64,000 bases of DNA from Lolium rigidum (lineage: Eukaryota > Streptophyta > Magnoliopsida > Poales > Poaceae). The stretch's first letter is position 1, and every line of letters begins with the position of its first letter. A program made the translations under genes and the position numbers. The notes under the pieces are model-generated. The model was not told the DNA's origin. It was given only the letters and a program-made list of their open reading frames with translations, and searched no databases. This document shows positions 22,309 to 34,500 of this stretch, piece after piece. The DNA is taken from positions 249,538,124 to 249,602,123 of the forward strand of contig NC_061514.1 of assembly GCF_022539505.1 (NCBI RefSeq), given 5' to 3'.

Positions 22309-23918
22309 TGATACGTCTCCGACGTATCGATAATTTCTTGTGTTCCATGCCACATTATTGATGTTATCTACATGTTTTATGCACACTTTATGTCATATTC
22401 GTGCATTTTCTCGGAACTAACCTATTAACAAGATGCCGAAGTGCCGCTTGCTCGTTTTCCGCTGTTTTTGGTTTCAGAAATCCTAGTAAAGAAATATTCT
22501 CGGAATTGGACGAAATAAAAGCCCGCGAGGCCTATTTTCTCACGAAGCTTCCAGAAGACCGAAGACGAAACAAAGTGGGGCCACAGGGGAGCCAAACCCT
22601 AGGGCGGCGCGGCCCCCCCTTGGCCGCGCCGCCCTGTCATCTGGGGCCCCTGTGCCCCCTCTCGACTTGCCCTTCCGCCTACTTAAAGCCTCCGTGACGA
22701 AACCTCCAGTACCGAGAGCCACGATACGGAAAACCTTCCAGAGACGCCGTCGCCGCCGTCGCCGCCGATCCCATCTCGGGGGATCCAGGAGATCGCCTCC
22801 GGCACCCTGCCGGAGAGGGGAATCATCTCCCGGAGGACTCTGCACCGCCATGGTCGCCTCCGGAGTGATGACTGAGTAGTCTACCCCTGGACTATGGGTC
22901 CATAGCAGTAGCTAGATGGTTGTCTTCTCCCCATTGTGCTATCATTGTCGGATCTTGTGAGCTGCCTATCATGATCAAGATCATCTATATGTAATTCTAT
23001 ATGTTGCGTTTGTTGGGATCCGATGAATAGAGAATACTTGTTATGTTGATTATCAAAGTTATGCTTATGTGTTATTTATGATCTTGCATGCTCTCCGTTA
23101 CTAGTAGATGCTCTGGCCAAGTAGATGCTTTTAACTCCAAGAGGGAGTACTTATGCTCGATAGTGGGTTCATGCCGGCATTGACACCTGGGACAGTGACA
23201 GAAAGTTCTAAGGTTGTGTTGTGCTGTTGCCACTAGGGATAAAACATTAGTGCTATGTTCAAGGATGTAGTCACTAGTTACATTACGCACCATACTTAAT
23301 GCAATTGTCTGTTGCTTTGCAACTTAATACTGGAGGGGGTTCGGATGATAACCTGAAGGTGGACTTTTTAGGCATAGATGCAATTGGATGGCGGTCTATG
23401 TACTTTATCGTAATGCCCAATTAAATCTCACTATACTCATCATAATATGTATGTGCATTGTCATGCTCTCTTTATTTGTCAATTGCCCAACGGTAATTTG
23501 TTCACCCAACATGCTGTTCGTCTTATGGGAGAGACACCTCTAGTGAACTGTGGACCCCGGTCCAATTCTCTTTACTGAAATACAATCTACTGCAATACTT
23601 GTTTTTACTGTTTTCTCTCGCAAACAATCATCTTCCACACAATACGGTTAATCCTTTGTTACAGCAAGCCGGTGAGATTGACAACCTCACCGTTTCGTTG
23701 GGGCAAAGTACTTTGGTTGTGTTGTGCAGGTTCCACGTTGGCGCCGGAATCTCCGGTGTTGCGCCGCACTACATCCCGCCGCCATCAACCTTCAACGTGC
23801 TTCTTGGCTCCTCCTGGTTCGATAAACCTTGGTTTCTTTCTGAGGGAAAACTTGCTGCTGTGCGCATCATACCTTCCTCTTGGGGTTGCCCAACGAACGT
23901 GTGAAATACACGCCATCA
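22309..23918 (+). repeat. 5' LTR of element A2, 1610 bp
   Basis: It starts TGATACGTCTCCGACG and ends CGCCATCA before the PBS. It is similar but not identical along its length to the A LTR at 3704-5302. Confidence 0.84.
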
Positions 23919-23929
23919 AGCATATTTTC

Positions 23930-23947
23930 TGGCGCCGTTGCCGGGGA
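23930..23947 (+). other. Primer binding site of element A2 (tRNA-Asp type)
   Basis: TGGCGCCGTTGCCGGGGA is the exact standard form. Confidence 0.88.
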
Positions 23948-24173
23948 GGTCAAGACACGCTGCAAGGGGAGTCTCCACTTCTCAATCTCTTTACTTTGTT
24001 TTTGTCTTGCTTTATTTTATTTACTACTTTGTTTGCTGCACTAAATCAAAACACAAAAAAACTAGTTGCTAGCTTTACTTTATTTACTGTCTTGTTTGCT
24101 ATATCAAAAACACAAAAAAAATTAGTTTACTTGCATTTACTTTATCTAGTTTGCTTTATTTACCGTTGCTAAA

Positions 24174-26281
24174 ATGGCCAACGCTGAAAATACTAAGTTG
24201 TGTGACTTCACAACCACAAATAATAATGATTTCTTATGCACACCTATTGCTCCACCTGCTACTACAGCAGAATTCTTTGAAATTAAACCTGCTTTATCGA
24301 ATCTTGTTATGAAAGATCAATTTTCTGGAATTAGTTCTGATGATGCTGCTGACCATCTTAATACTTTTGTTGAACTATGTGAAATGCAAAAATATAAAGA
24401 TATAGATGGTGATATTATTAAACTAAAATTGTTCCCTTTCTCATTAAGAGGAAGAGCTAAAGATTGGTTGCTATCTCTGCCTAAGAATAGTATTGATTCC
24501 TCGGACTAAATGCAATGATGCTTTTATTGGTAGATATTATCCCCCTGCTAAAATTATATCTTTGAGGAGTAGCATAATGAATTTTAAACAATTAGATACT
24601 GAACATGTTGCTCAAGCTTGGGAAAGAATGAAATCTCTGGTTAAAAATTGCCCAACCCATGGATCGACTACTTGGATGATCATCCAAACCTTCTATGCAG
24701 GACTAAATTTTTCTTCGCGGAATTTATTGGATTCAGCTGCTGGAGGTACCTTTATGTCCATCACTCTTGGTGAAGCAACAAGGCTTCTTGATAATATGAT
24801 GATCAACTACTCTGAATGGCACACGGAAAGAGCTCCACAAGGTAAGAAGGTAAATTCTGTTGAGGAATCCTCTTCCTTGAATGATAAGGTTGATGCTATT
24901 ATGTCTATGCTTGTGAACGGTAGGCCTAATGTTAATTCTAATAATGTTCCGTTAGCTTCATTGGTTGCACAAGAAGAACATGTTGATGTAAACTTCATTA
25001 AAAATAATAATTTCAACAACAATGCTTACCGGAACAATTCTAGTAACAACTATAGGCCATATCCTTATAATAATGGCAACGGCTATGGTAATTCTTATGG
25101 AAATTCTTACAACAATAATAGGAATTCACCCCTGGACTTGAAGCCATGCTTAAAGAATTTATTAGTACACAAACCGCCTTTAACAAATCTGTTGAGGAAA
25201 AGCTCAATAAAATTGATATTCTTGTTTCTAGAGTTGATAGTCTTGCCTCTCGATGTTGATCTTTTGAAATCAAAAGTTATGCCTAATAGGGATATTGAAA
25301 ATAAAATTGTTACTACAACAAATGCCATTCAAGTTAGAATTAATGAGAATATAAGATTAATGGCTGAACTGCGTGCTAGGTGGGATAGAGAGGAAAATGA
25401 AAAACTAGCTAAAGAGAAGAATATAGCTAAAGTTTGGACTATTACCACCACTAGTAATGCTAATGCTACACATGTTGCTGCACCTCCTACTCATACTAAT
25501 AAAACAATTGGTGTTAGCAATGTTTCCACTTCTAATGCAAAGCGCGAAAAACTGCTCGAAACCGTTGAAACCGCTCGTGATAAAGTCGCTGAAATTTTTT
25601 CCAACATTGGGGATGATGATCCCATTGCTTTAGATTATAATGGTTTGAATTTTGATGATTGCCACATCTCTGAAGTTATAAAGTTCTTGCAAAAACTTGC
25701 TAAAAGTCCTAATGCTAGTGCTATAAATTTGGCTTTCACGCATCATATTACAAATGCTCTCATAAAAGCTAGAGAAGAGAAACTAGAGCGCGAAGCCTCT
25801 ATTCCTAAAAAGCTAGAAGATGGTTGGGAGCCCATCATTAAGATGAAGGTTAAAGATTTTGATTGTAATGCTTTATGTGATCTTGGTGCAAGTATTTCTG
25901 TTATGCCTAAGAAAATTTATAATATGCTTGACTTGCCACCGTTGAAAAATTGTTATTTGGATGTTAATCTTGATGATCATTCTACAAAGAAACCTTTGGG
26001 TAAAGTTGATAATGTTCGCATTACCGTTAACAATAATCTTGTTCCCGTTGATTTTGTTGTCTTGGATATTGAATGCAATGCATCTTGTCCCATTATATTG
26101 GGAAGACCTTTTCTTCGAACTCGTTGGTGCTATTATTGATATGAGGGAAGGTAATATAAAATATCAATTTCCTCTCAAGAAAGGTATGGAACACTTCCCT
26201 AGAAAGAGAATGAAGGTACCTTATGATTCTATTATTAGAACAAATTATGATGTTGATGCTTCATCTCTCGATGTTACTTGA
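24174..26281 (+). pseudogene. Element A2 gag-protease polyprotein, at least four frameshifts
   Basis: The ATG at 24174 opens MANAENTKLCDF. The Athila-type gag domain shows LKLFPFSLRGRAKDWLLSLP, a +1 shift near 24500, then CNDAFIGRYYPPAKI, AQAWERMKSLVKNCPTHG, FYAGLNFSSRNLLDSAAGG and NYSEWHTERAPQG. An Asn-rich stretch lies at about 25000-25130. Residues encoded at about 25136-25250 belong to a coiled-coil-like segment (MLKEFISTQTAFNKSVEEK) in another frame. The protease follows with active site NALCDLGASISVMP and CPIILGRPFLRT. A shift near 26118 moves the end (VGAIIDMREGNIKYQFPLKK) to the stop at 26281. Confidence 0.83.
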
Positions 26282-27714
26282 GTTACACTTTCTGCGCCTA
26301 GCCGAAAGGCGTTAAAGAAAAGCGCTTATGGGAGACAACCCATGTTTTTACCTACAGTACTTTGTTTCTATTTTGTGTCTTGGAAGTTGTTTACTACTGT
26401 AGCAACCTCTCCTTATCTTAGTTTTGAGTTTTGTTGTGCCAAGTTAAGCCGTTGATAGAAAAGTAAGTACTAGATTTGGATTACTGCGCAGAAACAGATT
26501 TCTTTGCTGTCACGAATCTGGGTCTAATTCTCTCTAGGTAACTCAGAAAATTATGCCAATTTACGTGAGTGATCCTCAGATATGTACGCAACTTTCATTC
26601 AATTTGAGCATTTTCATTTGAGCAAGTCTGGTGCCATTTTAAAATTCGTCAATACGAACTGTTCTGTTTTGACTGATTCTGCCTTTTATTTCGCATTGCC
26701 TCTTTCGCTATGTTGGATGAATTTCTTTGATCCACTAATGTCCAGTAGCATTATGCAATGTCCAGAAGTGTTAAGAATGATTGTGTTACCTCTGAATATG
26801 TCAATTTATATTGTGCACTAACCCTCTAATGAGTTGTTTCGAGTTTGGTGTGGAGGAAGTTTTCAAGGATCAAGAGAGGAGTATGATGCAATATGATCAA
26901 GGAGAGTGAAAGCTCTAAGCTTGGGGATGCACCCAGTGATTCACCCCTGCATATATCAAGAAGACTCAAGCGTCTAAGCTTGGGGATGCCCAAGGCATCC
27001 CCTTCTTCATCGACAAATTATCAGGTTCCTCCCCTGAAACTATATTTTTATTCGGCCACATCTTATGTGCTTTTTCTTGGAGCGCCGGTTTGTTTTTGTT
27101 TTTGTTTTGTTTGAGTAAAATGGATCCTAGCATTCACTTTATGGGAGAGATACACGCTCCGCTGTAGCATATGGACAAATATGTCCTTGGTTTCTACTCA
27201 TAGTATTCATGGCGAAGTTTCTCCTTCGTTAAATTGTTATATGGTTGGAATTGGAAAATGATACATGTAGTAATTGCTATAAATGTCTTGGGTAATGTGA
27301 TACATGGCAATTGTTGTGCTCATGTTTAAGCTCTTGCATCATATGCTTTGCACCTATTAATGAAGAAATACATAGAGCATGCTAAAATTTGGTTTGCATA
27401 TTTGGTTTCTCTAAGGTCTAGATAATTTCTAGTTTTGAGTTTGAACAACAAGGAAGACGGTGTAGAATCTTATAATGTTTACAATATGTCTTTTATGTGA
27501 GTTTTGCTGTACCGTTCATCCATGTGTTTGTTTCAAATAACCTTGCTAGCCTAAACCTTGTATCGAGAGGGAATACTTCTCATGCATCCAAAATACTTGA
27601 GCCATCCACTATGCCATTTGTGTCCACCATACCTACCTATACTACATGGTATTTTCCCGCCATTCCAAAGTAAATTGCTTGAGTGCTACCTTTAAAATTC
27701 CATCATTCACCTTT
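26282..27714 (+). other. Element A2 3' untranslated region
   Basis: This is non-coding and homologous to 227-2809 of the left A element in inverse orientation. It includes the TGGGGATGCCCAAGGCATCCCC-type short inverted repeat region near 26983-27003. No coding sequence is supported. Confidence 0.75.
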
Positions 27715-27814
27715 NNNNNNNNNNNNNNNNNNNNNNNNNNNNNNNNNNNNNNNNNNNNNNNNNNNNNNNNNNNNNNNNNNNNNNNNNNNNNNNNNNNNNN
27801 NNNNNNNNNNNNNN
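27715..27814. other. Assembly gap, 100 N
   Basis: This is the second placeholder-sized gap. It hides the end of A2 and the junction to family F and element D. Confidence 0.98.
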
Positions 27815-28138
27815 GACCACCAAGTATTCGTGCACCCCGTACGGATCATGGGTGGATCGGCTCTTTGAGCCGATTCACAGGGATAACCTCGAGAGCCGAT
27901 CGAGGCTCGTATTTAACGTTTACATGTATGCCCTGCGACTCAAGCGGCAATCCTCATCACCTTCCCGACCAGGTATAGGTCGGGTGGCACGCCCTGCACT
28001 TCGCAGCGCCGCGTGTGACCGAAGAGCATTGCGGGCCGTCGCTCGGAGGGTCTCGGCCAGCCGCAGCTCTAGGCTCCCCCCGGCTCTACGGTGTCGAGCA
28101 AGGGCCGCTGCCACGCACGGTGGGTTTGGCGGTCAACA
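27815..28138 (+). repeat. LTR 3' portion, family F
   Basis: The fragment includes a short internal inverted motif (GGATCGGCTCTTTGAGCCGATTC) and ends GGCGGTCAACA at 28138, with element D coding sequence starting at once. It shares its last 45 bases with 15141-15184. It is either a solo or 3' LTR inserted in element D's RT, or the result of a recombination. Confidence 0.65.
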
Positions 28139-28141
28139 GAC

Positions 28142-30955
28142 ATGCCTACCCTCCTTGATGACCTGAGAGAAACCTTCACCAATCTGCGAAGATTCCGGAT
28201 GAAGCTCAACCCGGCCAAGTGCACTTTCGGCGTGCCAGCCGGCCAACTCTGGGCTACCTCGTCTCTCGGCGAGGAATCGAAGCCAACCCGGAGAAGATCG
28301 GTGCCATTGAGAAGATGGAGCTGCCGCGGTGCCTCAAGGACGTCCGGAGTTCAGCTGGCTGTCTGGCTTCCTTGAGCCGCTTCGTCAGCCGGCTGGGGGA
28401 GAAGGCACTGCCCCTATATCGATTGATGAGGAAGGCGGACAAGTTCGTCTCGGTCACCGCAGAGCGGATGAAGCCTTCCGTGACTTAAAGCGCGTGCTCT
28501 CAACCGCGCCAATCCTTGCAACGCCGGGTTCAATGGAGCCGATGCTGTTGTACATCGCAGCCACCAACCGAGTGGTTAGCGTTGTCCTGGTGGTGGAGCG
28601 CAAAGAAGCCGAAAACGGAGAGCAGCTGGTCCAGCGCCCAGTCTACTACCTCAGCGAAGTGCTCTCCCAATCGAAGCAAAACTACCCCCACTACCAGAAG
28701 GTCACCTACGGTGTCTACATGGCAGCCAAGAAGCTCAAGCATTACTTCCAAGAACATCCCATCCGGGTGGTTGCCACAGCGCCTCTGGCGGAAATCATCG
28801 GCAGCAAGGATGCCAACGGCCGAGTTGCCAAGTGGGCCCTGGAGCTAGCCGCCCACACCATCCTCTACGAGCCACGCACAGCCATCAAGTCGCAGATCCT
28901 CGCGGACTTCTTCGTCGACTGGGCTGAGATGCAGTACCCGCCGCCTGTGCCGGATTCCACACATTGGAAGATGCACTTCGACGGCTCGAAGATGCGCAAC
29001 GGCTTGGGAGCCGGCATCGTCATCACCTCTCCCAAGGGAGACCGGCTGGACTACGTCCTGCCGATCCACTTCGCCGCATCCAACAATGTGGCGGAGTATG
29101 AAGCGCTCATACATGGGCTGAAGCTGGCCAAGGAGATTGGCGTGCGTCGCATACTTTGCTTCGGCGACTCCGACTTGGTTATACGACAAGCATCCGGCGG
29201 CTGGGACGCGAAGGACGCCAACATGGCCTCATACCGCTTCCATGTCCAGCAGCTATCCGGCTTCTTCGACGGCTGCGAATTCCACCATGTGCCACGAGCA
29301 AACAACGAGGCGGCTGACGCCTTGTCCAAGATTGGCTCAACCCGGCAAGCCATTCCGCCGGGCATCGCCTTGGCGGTTATCAAGAAGCCGTCCATCATAC
29401 CGTCACCGGATTCGGATTCAATATTCGTGCCGGCTGACCCGGGGGCTGCTCAGCCGAACCCGGGGGCTTCATCGCCCAAGTCGGGGGCTAACAAGCCGAA
29501 CCCGCCGGCTACCATGCCGAACCCGGGGACTTCTCGGTCCAACCCGGGGGCTTCATCGCCACACTCGGGGGCTAGCAAGCCGAACCCGCCGGCTAGCAAG
29601 CCGAACCCGGCGACCATGCAGTCGAAGCCGGAAGCTCCCACGCGGGAGACCCTGTTGGTCAGCGTATTCGAGATAAGATGCGTACCTTCATGGGCACAAG
29701 AATTCCTCTCCTACCTCACCGACGGTGTGCTGCCCGATGACGGAGTCCGGGCCGGGCAGATTGAGAGAAGGGCCAAGGCCTATACAATCATCAACCACGA
29801 GCTGTACAAACGCAGCGTAAGTGGGGTGCTCCAGCGGTGCGTCGAGCCGGCTGAAGGGATTGAACTCCTAAGGGAAATCCATCAGGGTGAGTGCGGCCAC
29901 CACGCCTCCTCCCGAGCCATAGTGGCCAAAGCCTTCCGGCACGGTTTTTACTGGCCGACTGCGCTCAGAGACGCAGAAGAGCTGGTGAAGAAGTGTAACG
30001 GCTGCCAACGCTTCGCCAAGCAAAGGAACACGCCGGCTTCCGCCTTGAAGACCATCCCCATTACCTGGCCATTTGCCGTATGGGGCTTGGATATGGTGGG
30101 CCCATTCAAAACAGCCCGAGGCGGCATGACTCATCTCTTGGTGATGATTGACAAGTTCACTAAGTGGATCGAAGCCAAGCCAATCAAGAAGCTGGACGGC
30201 TCCACAGCCGTCACATTCCTCAAGGAAATAATCGTGAGATATGGCTACCCGCATAGCATCATCACCGACAATGGCAGCAACTTCGCCGAAGGCATCTTCA
30301 AACGCTACTGCGGAGAGATGGGGATCCGGATGGACCTATCGTCCGTGGCGCACCCGGAAACCAACGGCCAAGTGGAGAAGGCTAACGGCTTGATCCTAGC
30401 CGGCATCCGGCCCCGGCTGGTGGAGCCGCTTGAGCGCTCAGCCGGCTGCTGGATTGAAGAGCTGCCCAGTGTGTTGTGGAGCCTGCGCACGACACCAAAC
30501 CGCTCAGTCGGATTCACACCCTTCTTCCTCGTATACGGGGCCGAAGCCGTCCTGCCAACTGATATCGAGCACGACGCGCCAAGGATCAAGCTCTACACGA
30601 AGCTGAAGCCAAAGAAGCTCGCGAAGATGGAGTCGACCTGGTTGAAGAGGTCCGGCTGATGGCCGAGTCCAGGTCAACCGTATATCAGCAAAGCCTCCGT
30701 CGCTACCACAGCCGGAAGGTCAAGACCTTAGTATTCCGAGAAGGAGACCTAGTGCTCCGGCTGATCCAACGGACAGCCGGACAGCATAAACTAGCATCCC
30801 CATGGGAGGGTCCCTTCATCGTGAGCAAGGCAGTAGGCAATGATTCCTACTATCTCATAGATGCCCAAGAGGCTAAGAAAAACAAGCCGGACAAGGCTGA
30901 CGAGGAGACTAAACGTCCCTGGAATGTCAGGTTACTCCGCCCATTTTACACATGA
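28142..30955 (+). pseudogene. Element D pol: RT end, RNase H, integrase
   Basis: The order is RT thumb (LLDDLRETFTNLRRFRMKLN, with indels near 28250 and 28450), connection (MLLYIAATNRVVSVVLVVE, PVYYLSEVLSQ), RNase H (MHFDGSKMRNGLGAG, EYEALIHGL, FGDSDLVI, NNEAADALSKIG), a repetitive linker, the integrase zinc finger (HQGECGHH...CNGCQRF) and the integrase core. The core shows the D, D and E residues in GLDMVGPF, ITDNGSN and NGQVEKANG. The frame open from about 28450 ends at 30659. One lost base near 30597 puts the C-terminal tail (MAESRSTVYQQSLRRYHSRKV, REGDLVLRLIQ, WEGPFIVSKAV) in another frame ending at 30955. No chromodomain follows, which suits the Tat group. Confidence 0.87.
29440..29632 (+). 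repeat. Degenerate 24-bp coding repeat between RNase H and integrase
   Basis: The DNA repeats CCGAACCCGGGGGCT-type units of about 24 bp, translating to Pro/Asn/Ser/Gly-rich octads such as NPGASSPK, SGANKPNP and PATMPNPG for roughly 64 residues. It lies exactly between two catalytic domains of pol and probably acts as a flexible linker. Confidence 0.8.
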
Positions 30956-31550
30956 GAACAGGAATGTATGTATCCCTTGTATCCCTTTTGTGAGTTATGA
31001 AAAAGCTTGCGCCAAGAGCGCCGTTTCCGACAAGTTTTTCGCGTACTTTACCTTGTTTCGCCAATTGGCTTGAACCCTCTCACGCGGTCGGCTCAGTAAC
31101 GTGATCCGGTTTCCGACAGCCGGCTTCCGATCCAGCTACAGACCGCAACCCGGCTGTCCGGCTGGCGGGAGTAAGGCCTAGGGAGCCGGCACGCGAAAAA
31201 CGACTAAGGGAAAGAGTAAAAGCGAATTGACTTGCAACTTTTCATAAAAGTGCCGGATTGCCGAATTCAGCTCGTTCGGCTGAAATACTGTCGGCCTCAC
31301 CCAGCGGCCCGCTCTTGATCCGGCGACGGATCGCAAGTCGGACGTACGACCGGCAAGAGCACAGCCAAAGAGTGGGGCGGATGGGAAAAAGCGAACGAGT
31401 CGAAAGAAAGCAACTCGGCACACAAATGATTAACAAACACACTAAAGTGCGACATAATTAAAGGATAATAATATTGTCTTACATATGCACCCGGCATCCC
31501 GGGGATTTAATAAATTGTCTTGGCAAAAGAACAACTGAAAAGCAGGAAAT

Positions 31551-34500
31551 CTAAGCCGGAGGGGCATCAGTGGAGCCGGCTGCCGGGTCGTCCTCAGGCA
31601 CGTCCTCCGCCTCCTCATCGTCCATGTACTCTCCATCGGACGGAGGAGGGTTCGGGTCCGCGACGAAGAGGGTCTTGTCGACGAACTCGGCGATGGTGCT
31701 GGCTCGAGCAAGGCGGGCGGCCTTGAGATCGGCTGGGAGCTTGTCCTCCACGCTGGCTCGCCGGAACTCAAGCTGCCCCAGGTCCACCTCGTTGTACCAA
31801 GAGAGGACGAAGGACAGCGCCATGTCGGCACCGGCGCGCGTGGCCGACTCCTTCCAGTCGAGGAAACGGTCCGGCGCCCGCTCCATCGCAGCGATGAGGC
31901 CGGAGATATCTTGCGGCGCCGCCTCTTCAGGCCACAGCATGGGCACCAGCTCTTCGGCCGCCTTCCGAAGTTCCCAGCCGAGCTTGGTGATGGGCTCGAT
32001 GCGGGCAGCCATGGACGCCAGGTGATCCTCCATGCTGAAGTACTCCGAGCTGCCCTCGCCAGTCGCTTGCCTCCGGGACTCGCGCTCAACGCCAACGGCT
32101 GCCAAGGCCGCATCCTGCGTCTCTGGGAAGGCCGCTGCGGGAAGAAGCATGTCAGAAACCACCAAAAGCCGAAATAAGCTGAAAAATGCAAATTTTCGAA
32201 GTCCTAAAGTAAGCCTGGCGGCAGCCGGCACGAGCCGACTGCCCCCAGCCCGAAGATGGAGATTCCGAAGCTCTAAAGTAAGACTGGCGGCAGCGACACG
32301 AACCGCCCCCAGCCGAGATTTCGAAGGAGCAAAGCAAAGCACGGCGGCGGCCAGCACGAACCGATCGCCCCCAGCCCGAAGATGGAGATAGCGAAAAAGA
32401 TAAGTTTCAGCTGCCGGCTACCAACCTAAGCCGGCAGCCGACAGCCGAAAGCCGGCAAAGGGAAGGAAACATAGAGGCACTCACCCGACAAGCCGCGATC
32501 AAGCGCGCCAATCCCCTCCGTCCAGCGCTTGGCGGTGGCCGTCGGCTCCGTGGACTTGGTGGTGACTTCCTCCTGAAGCGCAAGCCGTTGCCTCTCCACC
32601 TCGTCCAGCCGCCTGCTCAGCTCCGCCAGCTTCTCCTCCCCGTCCTTCTTGAGGGCAGCAAGCTCCTTAAGGTGGTTCTGCTCCAGCAGGCGCAGCCGCG
32701 TCAGCTCCTGATCAGCCAGCTTAAGCTTGCGGGCGGCGGATCGGCCCGCCTCCTCGCTCACGGCGCACTGGTCGCGAGCGGCTCGGAGATCCGACTCCAG
32801 CTGCGGGACCTTGGCGGCTTCAACTGCAAGACGGCCAGAAAGAAATGTCAGCCAACCAAGATTAGAAAGAAAACAAGACATCAAGTCGAAAGAAGCATAG
32901 AGCTTACCCTTGGCGGCTTCCAGCTCGCGGGCCAAGTCGGCCCGGTCCAGCTTGGCCTTGTGGTAGTGGGTCACGGCGCGGTTGTACAGAGCGGTGCGCC
33001 GATCCGCCACAGCCTAAGGAAAAAAGAAAAAGTTAGTCGATCAGGCGAAACCCGTGCCGGCTCCAAGCAGCCGGCCCATGCCTCGGAGGGCTACCAGGAT
33101 AATAATCAGATCAAAAACAGTCGAAGCTACCTTGCGGCTTCCTCCACCTTGGCGACGTTAGCCGCGGCCTCGGTTGCCACTGGCCTTGAGATTGGCCTGC
33201 GGGCTGGAGAAGAACATCTCCACCGATGCTTGGCCGGGGTTCCCCTCCCGACTGGTCACCTCGTAGGAGTCGGCGCGGAGCCACGCCGCTCCATGGTGGC
33301 AGCCGAGCCGAGGCTGGAGTCGGAGGCGGACGGCACTCGAAGAAGAAGTGCGCCCTTGGCCACGTGCAGGCCTTGCGGTGACGCCGTTGGGGTTCCCGTC
33401 CTCACCAGCGCGCGCGAGTCGGCGCCCTCCGTGCGCACCGGCTCGTCTCTTGCCGGCTCTCGTCGGGCCGGCTCCTCCGTCGTCGGCTGCGGTGGCGGCG
33501 TCGCTCCGGCGCAGCAGATGGCCCGGGCCGGCCCAGTCGTCTCCGGCGCCTGAGGTGCCTCCTCCGGGCTTTCGTCCAGCACCACCACGCTCGGCCTGGC
33601 TCCGGCTCCGATCGTGGGCGGCGCAGCCCTCCCGGCTCCGGTTCCGGTCGCAGGCGGTGCGGAGCTGCCGGCTCCGGCTCCGGTCGACGGCGGCATTCCC
33701 AGACCAGCCCCAGCAGCTGGGCCCAGAGGACGAGTCCGGCCCGGGAACATGTCGTCCAGCGTCGCCTGGCGAGTCGGCTCAGCCCGCGTGCCGCGATCGG
33801 GCGCTGAGGCCAGCGGCACGGCAAAGGAAGGCGCCCCCGCGGCAGGCGGCGGCGGTGTGGATGCGCGCGAGGAAGGCTGCGGCGTCTGCTCCCTCCTCTG
33901 GCGCGGAAGCGGCGACACAACGCGCGGAGCTTGCCGGGAGCCGCCGCCCTGGGCAAACTTGATAGGGGCCCTAGCCGGATAAACAGAGAGATAATAAGCA
34001 TAAAAGTAAGGAAAGAAAAGGAATCAAACAAGAAAAGGAGAGAAAGAACTCACCCGGCCTGCTCCGGGACCATCTTCGGCTGCTGCCGGCGCAGCTTCTT
34101 CGCCTTCGCCTCCAAGGCGGCGGTGGAGCCGGCTCGCTTCGTGCCCTTGGGCGCCGAAGTCGCCGTGGTGCTTGGCGGCCTCGCACGCAGAGGCACGGCG
34201 GGGATGGGCCCCGTGCCGGACATCGCCGGCTCCTCCTCCTCCTCCTGCTGCTCCGGTGAAGGGGGCGGATTGTGCTCCCCCTGGCCGCCTAGATCAGGCG
34301 CCTGCGGCAGGTCGTCGTCGCCGGCATGCTCGCCGGCTTGGTCGGCCGGATCGACGTGATCCGGCGTCCACCTCTTCGTCGCCAGGTCGCCGTCCTCGGC
34401 GTTCTGGCGCTCAAAAAGCTAGAAAGACAGAAAAAACATGAACATATGACAAGCCGGAAGTCGGCGGAAGAAAAGGAAGTCGGCCTCGCAGCCGCAAGCC

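Larger units (their letters stand above)
22309..27714 (+). mobile_element. Athila-like gypsy element A2 (gag-protease only), 3' end lost in gap
   Basis: A2 has a 1.6-kb 5' LTR, an Asp-type PBS, a gag-protease ORF with several frameshifts and a long 3' untranslated region running into the gap. There is no RT, RNase H or integrase, so it needed an autonomous relative. It appears inserted in the 5' LTR of the A copy. The expected 3' LTR followed by the rest of the A LTR would lie in or beyond the gap. Confidence 0.86.

Noticed and set aside
28000..28138. Possible rRNA-like GC-rich segment
   Set aside because: It matches the end of another LTR fragment in the window (15141-15184), not a conserved rRNA region.
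31442..32357. Long minus-strand ORFs as separate single-exon genes
   Set aside because: Their ends coincide with GT and AG sites and the domains run on across introns, so they are exons of one antisense gene.
33402..34031. 209-codon arginine-rich minus ORF
   Set aside because: It is an alternative frame of the proline/alanine-rich exon 3, with no domain and biased composition.
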